Shown here: positions 5,695 to 10,009 of the stretch, one piece after another
Position numbering within the stretch: the stretch's first letter is position 1
Layout: each line of letters begins with the position of its first letter
Assembly (NCBI GenBank): GCA_964400655.1
Contig: CAYNVN010000075.1
Location: 1-10,009 of the forward strand
Source of the DNA: B16-G9 sp964400655
Lineage (GTDB): Bacteria; Bacteroidota; Bacteroidia; Bacteroidales; F082
Direction: 5' to 3'
DNA length: 10,009 nucleotides
Translations under genes and position numbers: made by a program
The notes under the pieces: model-generated
The model's input: only the letters and a program-made list of their open reading frames with translations
Databases searched by the model: none
Told to the model about the DNA's origin: nothing

Positions 5695-6378
5695 TTAATC
5701 AACCGACCAACTTCCCCGCCTTGTTGGTTTTTTTAAGCTTTCCTTCAACAAATGTAAAAACTTTTTTCTTTCAACGGGTTTTGCTCCGAGGCTGCTCAGG
5801 TGCGGCGTTTCCTGTTGTGCGTCTATCATGTCAAAATTCCACAGCAGCAGCCTGTCCGTTAAATGCCACAAAGCAACCTTTGAAGCGTCGGTTACCAAAT
5901 GAAACATCGACTCTCCAAAAAAGGTACCACCCAGCGAAACTCCGTATAATCCACCCACAAGACTGCCGTTTTGCCATGCTTCTACCGAATGGGCAAGGCC
6001 TAATTCGTGCAGTTTTATGTATGCCATTTCCATATCGCGGGTTATCCAGGTTCCTGAATTGTCGTTTTTCCTTACTGCTGCGCATTGCCCGATTACCTGC
6101 CGGAAAGCCCTGTCGAAAGTTATATTGAAAACCGCTTTGTTAACAGTTCTCCGCAGGTTTTTATGCCTTTTAAACTCTTTTGGGAACAGTATCATTCGCG
6201 GGTTTGGCGACCACCATAATACCGGTTCTCCCTCGCTGTACCACGGAAAAATACCGTTGGCGTAAGCATGTACAAGTCGCCCGGGTTTTAAATCGCCACC
6301 TACGGCAAGCAGGCCGTTATCTTCAGCAAGGCCGGGGTCGGGGAATACGATTTCATCGGGCAGACGGTAAACCGGCAT
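5695..6378 (-). CDS. aat: Leucyl/phenylalanyl-tRNA--protein transferase
   Basis: Transfers Leu or Phe from aminoacyl-tRNA to proteins with N-terminal Arg or Lys, marking them for ClpS/ClpAP in the bacterial N-degron pathway; cytoplasmic. The 227 residues contain every family block: GLLAVGGDLKPGRL (22-35), AYANGIFPWYSEGEPVLWWS (38-57), SGTWITRDMEMAY (108-120), AHSVEAW (129-135), LVGGLYGVSLGGTFFGESMF (140-159), TDASKVALWHL (163-173) and FDMIDAQQETPHLSSLGA (182-199). Glu156 and Gln188, the residues proposed to act in catalysis in the E. coli enzyme, are kept, as is Trp111. The ATG is 2 bases after the stop of the deiminase-like gene and 11 bases lie before guaD, so translation is probably coupled within one transcript. 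Confidence 0.97.
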   Translation of the reverse strand: MPVYRLPDEIVFPDPGLAEDNGLLAVGGDLKPGRLVHAYANGIFPWYSEGEPVLWWSPNPRMILFPKEFKRHKNLRRTVNKAVFNITFDRAFRQVIGQCAAVRKNDNSGTWITRDMEMAYIKLHELGLAHSVEAWQNGSLVGGLYGVSLGGTFFGESMFHLVTDASKVALWHLTDRLLLWNFDMIDAQQETPHLSSLGAKPVERKKFLHLLKESLKKPTRRGSWSVD

Positions 6379-6380
6379 AT

Positions 6381-8006
6381 TTACTTTTTTATAAATTTTA
6401 ATATTCTGTTGTCTCCGGTGGTTTCAAGTTGTAACAGATATATTCCCGGTTGCATGGAGTTGTTAAGCGGTATTTTCTTTTGAGGAGCGACGGTACCTTT
6501 CACTATCTCTTTTCCCCTTATGTCAAAAATTTTAAACGGAACTTTTTTCTTAAGGTTTTTGACGGTAATTGAACCGGAAACAGGATTTGGAAAAATTAAT
6601 TCGCCTTTTGATTCGGATGATATTTGTTTTGTGCCTGTAATATCGAACCAAAACGAGAAAGAGCCTGCAGGTGCCGACAGGGGATAGGTTACCGAATTTG
6701 AATTGACGGCATTTGCCTCGAGATAATAATGTACGGTATCGGTAAGCTGAACATTTTCGATAACTCCGTAGTGTGTAGGACAAACAAGGTGGACGGTGGT
6801 TTTTTGCCATGTCGTATCGCTGTTGAAACGATAATAAAGCCACATGTTGTCAATAAGCACATCGGCCGATGCCATACAGGTAATGGTGTATTCGTCGCCG
6901 GGGTAGTTTTGCTCGTTTTCAACTTTTTGGTGACTGATTCGTAAAAAATGCTCTTGTGGTTCTTCCTTGGTGATGGTGTGTATGCCCGCATGTAACACCG
7001 AAAGTTTTGTAGCATCTATCATCTTAACGGTCATTCCGTAAGTGTTTTCCTTGTATGCGTGAAACGCCGCAGAATCGTAATCGGGATTGTTGTATGAAGG
7101 AACCAGAATCAGGTCGTTCAATATCAGAGAATTGGTGTATGACCGAAATTCTCCGTTAAGGGTGGTGTCATATTTTCCGTTTTGTAAAGGGGCCGCTTTG
7201 ACCCTTACAATTTTATACGGTGCTTCGTAAACATTGGTCAGTCCCTCAATGATGCTTACATTGTTCTCAATTACATCGTGGTCGGGCAGGGTATCCGGTA
7301 TTTCCGTAAAAAGAACCGTTTCCGAATCGAGTAGTTTCATAAACATATCAAGACTTTTCATGCTGCCTCCGCCGCTGTGCAAGGGTGTTTCCAACAGGGT
7401 AACATCCGGAATGTTGTAAATTTCGGAAAGCTGTTGTTTGACCTCCGCTTCGGTTAACGGAAGATTTTCTTCAAGGATGTGTTTTGAAACAAATATGTTT
7501 TTTTCGCCGTCAATCAGCACGTTGCCCTGTTCAAAGGCAAGGGTGTACTGAACATAATCTGTTTGACGGTAATTTGCCAGTTGTAACGGAATGGAATCAT
7601 CCGCCGGCCGGTTATAAGTATCGAAAACCGGATCGCCGTAGTAGCGAACCAGCGATTGGTCAAAAACACCATAACCCGCCACGGGTCCGTATTGCCGTAT
7701 GTAGAAGGTGTTGTTATAACCGGGAATAAAATTAATGTTGTCGTGATTGTTTCCGGTACTTTGTAAAAAGGTACGGATGTAGTTTGTGTCGGCAGAAACC
7801 GAATCGGGGTTATAAATAATCAGGACATCTCCCGACGAAGCAGCATAACCGCTTATTTCGGCAATGATTGAATCGTAATCTGCCTGGTAGGGCCATGTAA
7901 CAAAAACTCCTTCGTTTTTTTCGTATTCGGCCGGCATGGTAATGGCCATTTGGGCGTTCATCGTTATTGATAAAAGAGTAACTATTACAGTAAACAAATA
8001 TTTCAT
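6381..8006 (-). CDS. Secreted PPAD-like protein with degenerate deiminase active site and T9SS sorting domain
   Basis: A 541-residue homologue of Porphyromonas gingivalis peptidylarginine deiminase (556 aa) over its full length. The order is signal peptide (1-18, MNA before Gln19), deiminase domain (about 20-360), Ig-like domain (about 370-456), and type IX secretion type A C-terminal domain (about 471-541, from FPNPVSG to LKFIKK). Shared landmarks include YNRP (131-134), QGNVLIDG (160-167), YTNSLILN (290-297) and FLRISH (354-359). Catalytic positions do not hold: PPAD Asp130 is Gln105 (IRQYGP), His236 is Ser218 (MKSLDMF), and Cys351 is Thr344 (GIHTITKEEP). Asp238 and Asn297 equivalents remain as Asp220 and Asn292. 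The codons are CAA, AGT and ACC, each two or more changes from the catalytic residue. I infer a protein delivered to the surface by T9SS with no deiminase activity, perhaps binding arginine or peptides. No promoter box precedes it, so it is probably read from the aminotransferase promoter. Confidence 0.9.
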   Translation of the reverse strand: MKYLFTVIVTLLSITMNAQMAITMPAEYEKNEGVFVTWPYQADYDSIIAEISGYAASSGDVLIIYNPDSVSADTNYIRTFLQSTGNNHDNINFIPGYNNTFYIRQYGPVAGYGVFDQSLVRYYGDPVFDTYNRPADDSIPLQLANYRQTDYVQYTLAFEQGNVLIDGEKNIFVSKHILEENLPLTEAEVKQQLSEIYNIPDVTLLETPLHSGGGSMKSLDMFMKLLDSETVLFTEIPDTLPDHDVIENNVSIIEGLTNVYEAPYKIVRVKAAPLQNGKYDTTLNGEFRSYTNSLILNDLILVPSYNNPDYDSAAFHAYKENTYGMTVKMIDATKLSVLHAGIHTITKEEPQEHFLRISHQKVENEQNYPGDEYTITCMASADVLIDNMWLYYRFNSDTTWQKTTVHLVCPTHYGVIENVQLTDTVHYYLEANAVNSNSVTYPLSAPAGSFSFWFDITGTKQISSESKGELIFPNPVSGSITVKNLKKKVPFKIFDIRGKEIVKGTVAPQKKIPLNNSMQPGIYLLQLETTGDNRILKFIKK

Positions 8007-8052
8007 AAATTTAATTTTGTATCAGGGTATAATTTTTAATCAACTACTCATT

Positions 8053-9261
8053 CTAATATGGATGCTTACCATATAATTCGTCCAGCGAAAGTAAAACCAG
8101 TTTTACTACTTCGTTAATCTCTTTTTCAGAAATGGTCAGCGGCGGTGCAATGCGAAAACTTTGTTCGTTGAAAAGAAACTGATCGACAATCAGTTTGTTT
8201 TTCTTCAAAATGTTAACCATATCCGAAGCACTGTAACCGGCCTTAAGCTCCACTCCCAGCATCAAACCTGTTTGCCGTATTTCTGTAATAGCGGGATGAA
8301 TATTCAGGGCTTCTTTGATGATTTGTCCTTTAAGTGCCGCTTTGTCGGGAAGTTGCTCGTCAATAATAACCTGTAAACTTGCCAGTGCCGCTGCTGCCGA
8401 AACGGGATGTCCGCCAAAGGTGGTAATGTGTCCCAGGGCAGGGTTAAAGGTTAATTTACTCATGTTTTCTTTTGATGAAACAAAAGCACCAATGGGCATT
8501 CCTCCTCCCATTCCTTTGGCAAGACACAAGATGTCGGGAATTACATCAAAGTTTTCAAAAGCAAACAGTTTACCCGTTCGTCCAAATCCCATTTGAACCT
8601 CGTCAAAAATAAGGATGGTTCCGGTTTCGGTACATCTCTTTTTTACGGCTTTAAGATACTCCTTTTGCGGAATGATAATACCTGCTTCGGCCTGTATGGG
8701 TTCAATTATTACACAAGCGGTTTTTTCGGTTATTTGTTTCAGGTCGTCAAAGCAATTAAATTTTAAAAACCTGATGCCGGGTAACAACGGGCGGAAAGCG
8801 TATTTCATCTCTTCGTTTCCAAGAACACTTAAAGCACCATGAGTGCTGCCGTGATAAGCATTTTTAAAGGAGATGATTTCGGTTCGTCCCGTAAGCCGTT
8901 TGGCAAGTTTAAGAGCTCCTTCGATGGCCTCGCTTCCCGAATTAACAAAAAATACACTGTTTAGTCCGGCAGGCAGGTTTTCGGCCATTAATGCAGCCAG
9001 TTTAACCTGTGGCGACTGAATATATTTTCCGTAAACCATCAGGTGCATATAATCATCCAGTTGTGCTTTAACCGCTTTTATTACTTTGGGATGAAGGTGC
9101 CCGACATTGCTTACCGAAACACCCGATACAAGGTCGATGTATCTGTCGCCTGTGTCGGTATAAAGGTATATGCCGTTGGCTTTGACCACTTCAAGGGGCT
9201 CAGGGTCAACCGCCGGCAGGGCTACATGCTGTAAAAACAGCTGACGATTGGTAAGGTGCAT
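8053..9261 (-). CDS. Class III PLP-dependent aminotransferase (acetylornithine/GABA/ornithine-type family)
   Basis: Fold-type I PLP enzyme of the ArgD/ornithine/4-aminobutyrate group; cytoplasmic, substrate unknown. Numbered from the chosen start (402 aa), landmarks are SGSEAIEGALK for the PLP phosphate (108-118), KNAYHGSTHGALS (133-145), EPIQAEAG (187-194), FDEVQMGFGRTG with Asp220 (219-230), the PLP lysine Lys249 in LAKGMGGGMPIGAF, and HITTFGGHPVS (278-288). The open frame extends upstream to an ATG at 9327, but the 22 extra residues are unlike the family, and a perfect -7 promoter box lies inside that extension at 9280-9287. I therefore place the start at the ATG 9259-9261, giving MHLTNRQLFLQHV, a typical N-terminus for this Bacteroidota group. 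It is the first gene of the cluster. An arginine-related role would fit its neighbours but is not shown by the sequence. Confidence 0.92.
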   Translation of the reverse strand: MHLTNRQLFLQHVALPAVDPEPLEVVKANGIYLYTDTGDRYIDLVSGVSVSNVGHLHPKVIKAVKAQLDDYMHLMVYGKYIQSPQVKLAALMAENLPAGLNSVFFVNSGSEAIEGALKLAKRLTGRTEIISFKNAYHGSTHGALSVLGNEEMKYAFRPLLPGIRFLKFNCFDDLKQITEKTACVIIEPIQAEAGIIIPQKEYLKAVKKRCTETGTILIFDEVQMGFGRTGKLFAFENFDVIPDILCLAKGMGGGMPIGAFVSSKENMSKLTFNPALGHITTFGGHPVSAAAALASLQVIIDEQLPDKAALKGQIIKEALNIHPAITEIRQTGLMLGVELKAGYSASDMVNILKKNKLIVDQFLFNEQSFRIAPPLTISEKEINEVVKLVLLSLDELYGKHPY

Positions 9262-9279
9262 ATCAATTTGTTTTTGATG

Positions 9280-9287
9280 CAAAAGTA
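9280..9287 (-). promoter_or_regulatory. Predicted -7 box of the four-gene cluster (TACTTTTG)
   Basis: The minus-strand sequence TACTTTTG is identical to the tRNA-Asp -7 box and matches TAnnTTTG. The start would be near 9273, about 12 bases from the ATG at 9261. It is the only such box seen ahead of any gene in the cluster, which supports one transcript for all four genes. The -33 element is not clear. Confidence 0.6.
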
Positions 9288-9315
9288 GGGAAAAGAGTGG
9301 GAATGGACAGGTTTG

Positions 9316-9373
9316 AGTTTGGAGCATGCTAAAGTTTGGAGTGCTTAAAGTGCCTAGAGTTTGGAGTACTTAG
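9316..9373 (+). repeat. Degenerate tandem array, unit about AGTTTGGAGTGCTTA
   Basis: Units AGTTTGGAGCATGCTA, AAGTTTGGAGTGCTTA, a short AAGTGCCTAG, and AGTTTGGAGTACTTAG follow one another. This is the counterpart of the lead-in at 4669-4684 and marks the start of the second composite repeat region. It begins within 30 bases of the predicted promoter. Confidence 0.7.
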
Positions 9374-9407
9374 AGTAAATCCCAAATAACAAGTACCAAA
9401 TTTCAAA

Positions 9408-9428
9408 CCTGCCCGTCCGGCAGGCGGG
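9408..9428. repeat. 21-bp GC-rich palindrome, second copy
   Basis: CCTGCC and GGCAGG pair around the 5-base loop CGTCC, followed by CGGG. It matches 4801-4821 at 19 of 21 positions but sits in unrelated AT-rich flanks rather than inside an inverted-repeat element. Confidence 0.75.
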
Positions 9429-9486
9429 TAATTTCTAAATACTAAAAACAAAAAATCCAAAACTACGTCGTTCATTCAAATTACTC

Positions 9487-9557
9487 CGTCATTTCGACGA
9501 CGACCTTTTCTTTCTTCGTCATTCCGACGACTGCCACTCGCACGTCATTTCGACGAC
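9487..9557 (+). repeat. Three iterations of the inverted-repeat terminus (CGTCATTYCGACGAC)
   Basis: The 15-base word CGTCATTYCGACGAC starts at 9487, 9517 and 9543; the third is the left end of the inverted-repeat element copy B. The second is preceded by CCTTTTCTTTCTT, close to the CTTTCTC that precedes the left end of copy A. Confidence 0.85.
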
Positions 9558-9681
9558 GAAGGAGGAGAAATCCCCTAATATAGACGACTGGATTCCCATT
9601 TACTGTAGAGGCAGGCTGGTACTTAGGAGATTCCTCGTCGCTCCCCCGAAAGTTTTCGGGTTCGCTTCCCTCGGAATGACG
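9543..9681. repeat. Inverted-repeat element, copy B (139 bp)
   Basis: Left end CGTCATTTCGACGAC and right end CTCGGAATGACG are inverted complements with mismatches. Further in, GGAGGAGAAATCCCCTAA (9561-9578) can pair with the TTAGGAGATTCCTC stretch (9623-9636). It is homologous to 4773-4913 through GTACTTAGGAGATTCCTC. The right arm carries an extra hairpin absent from copy A. No coding capacity. Confidence 0.75.
9645..9660. repeat. 16-bp palindrome nested in the right arm of copy B
   Basis: CCCGAAA and TTTCGGG form a perfect 7-bp stem around GT. Copy A reads straight from GTCGTGCCTCC to TTCGGGGTGACG at this point, so about 20 bases containing the palindrome look inserted here. Confidence 0.65.
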
Positions 9682-9765
9682 GTGAGGATTGCGTGAGGGG
9701 CACTTGTCAGACTCTTGAACTTTTAAACCTCTAAACTTCTCAACTTTGTCAAACTTTAAAACTTT

Positions 9766-9795
9766 GAACTTCCAAACCTTGAACTTCCAAACCTT
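9766..9795 (+). repeat. 15-bp exact tandem repeat (GAACTTCCAAACCTT)x2
   Basis: Two exact 15-base units, within a wider degenerate array (9715-9800) of words such as ACCTCTAAACTTCT, CAACTTTGTC and AAACTTTAAAACTTT. It is the counterpart of 5017-5110. The long minus-strand open frame across it (9481-9816) is only repeat translated, with a five-residue period. Confidence 0.85.
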
Positions 9796-9803
9796 GAACC
9801 AAC

Positions 9804-9838
9804 TAGCATCGAGCAACTAGCAACAAGCAACGAGCAAC
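9804..9838 (+). repeat. Heptamer tandem repeat (NAGCAAC)x5
   Basis: TAGCATC, GAGCAAC, TAGCAAC, AAGCAAC, GAGCAAC in exact phase. Same unit as 4935-4962 and 5170-5197, with a different number of units. Confidence 0.88.
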
Positions 9839-9885
9839 CTTTCCGGGCTCCCCACACAAGCCTTCGTTCGACCGAAAAGGTTTTC

Positions 9886-10009
9886 TTTGCGCCTTTGCGG
9901 TTCATTAAAACCTTAAACTTTAAAACTTTGAACTTCCAAACCTTGAATTACCGGTACCAAGCAACTCCTCCTGTTCTTGTCAGAACATTCGGGCAGGCAG
10001 CAACCAGCA
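9886..10009 (+). repeat. TTTGCGCC block and 73-bp block, copy B, running off the window
   Basis: TTTGCGCC-TTTGCG-GTTCATTAAAACCT (9886-9913) is the counterpart of 4981-5016 minus one octamer. Then 9930-10002 matches 5095-5167 at 69 of 73 positions, including the GTTCT-TGTC-AGAAC hairpin. The last bases start another CAGCAAC heptamer run, as at 5164-5197, so the repeat probably continues past the edge. Confidence 0.85.

Noticed and set aside
7234..7419. Plus-strand open frames inside the deiminase-like and aminotransferase genes
   Set aside because: Shadows of the long minus-strand genes, which have clear family motifs.
9481..9816. 111-residue minus-strand open frame with FKVWK repeats
   Set aside because: Translation of the 15-bp tandem repeats and the inverted-repeat element; no start context and no non-repeat coding character.

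Overview
The window looks like chromosomal DNA of a Bacteroidota bacterium, probably Bacteroidales or a close relative. The evidence is a secreted protein with a type IX secretion (Por) C-terminal sorting domain, several promoters with the Bacteroidota -7 box TAnnTTTG, a tRNA gene without encoded CCA, and protein sequences typical of that phylum. No phage, plasmid, insertion-sequence transposase or CRISPR array is visible.

Layout. At the left edge is the C-terminal half of a CaCA-type calcium/sodium antiporter (+), followed 2 bases later by an uncharacterised outer-membrane beta-barrel protein (+). A gene-free AT-rich stretch follows, then tRNA-Asp(GTC) on the minus strand with a full promoter and an intrinsic terminator, then ftsE (-). 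A short divergent promoter region separates ftsE from a class I aspartate aminotransferase (+), which converges on shikimate kinase aroK (-). From 5210 to 9261 lies a tight minus-strand cluster, in transcription order: class III aminotransferase, a secreted peptidylarginine-deiminase-like protein, leucyl/phenylalanyl-tRNA-protein transferase (aat), and guanine deaminase (guaD). The gaps are 46, 2 and 11 bases, and one promoter box precedes the first gene.

The cluster is bracketed by two gene-free, repeat-rich regions (about 4664-5205 and 9312 to the window end). Both hold the same kinds of module in the same orientation: a ~140 bp inverted-repeat element, heptamer runs (RAGCAAC)n, a TTTGCGCC-type block, AACTTCCAAACCTTG-type tandem repeats, and a block identical at 69 of 73 positions. 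Small GC-rich palindromes are nested inside them, in different places in the two copies.

Most notable points. The deiminase-like protein has the full architecture of Porphyromonas gingivalis PPAD (signal peptide, deiminase domain, Ig-like domain, sorting domain), but the positions matching the catalytic Cys, His and first Asp are Thr, Ser and Gln. It therefore looks like a secreted pseudoenzyme, and it is probably co-transcribed with aat, whose product recognises N-terminal Arg and Lys. The nested palindromes suggest several layers of small hairpin repeats that have spread through this genome.
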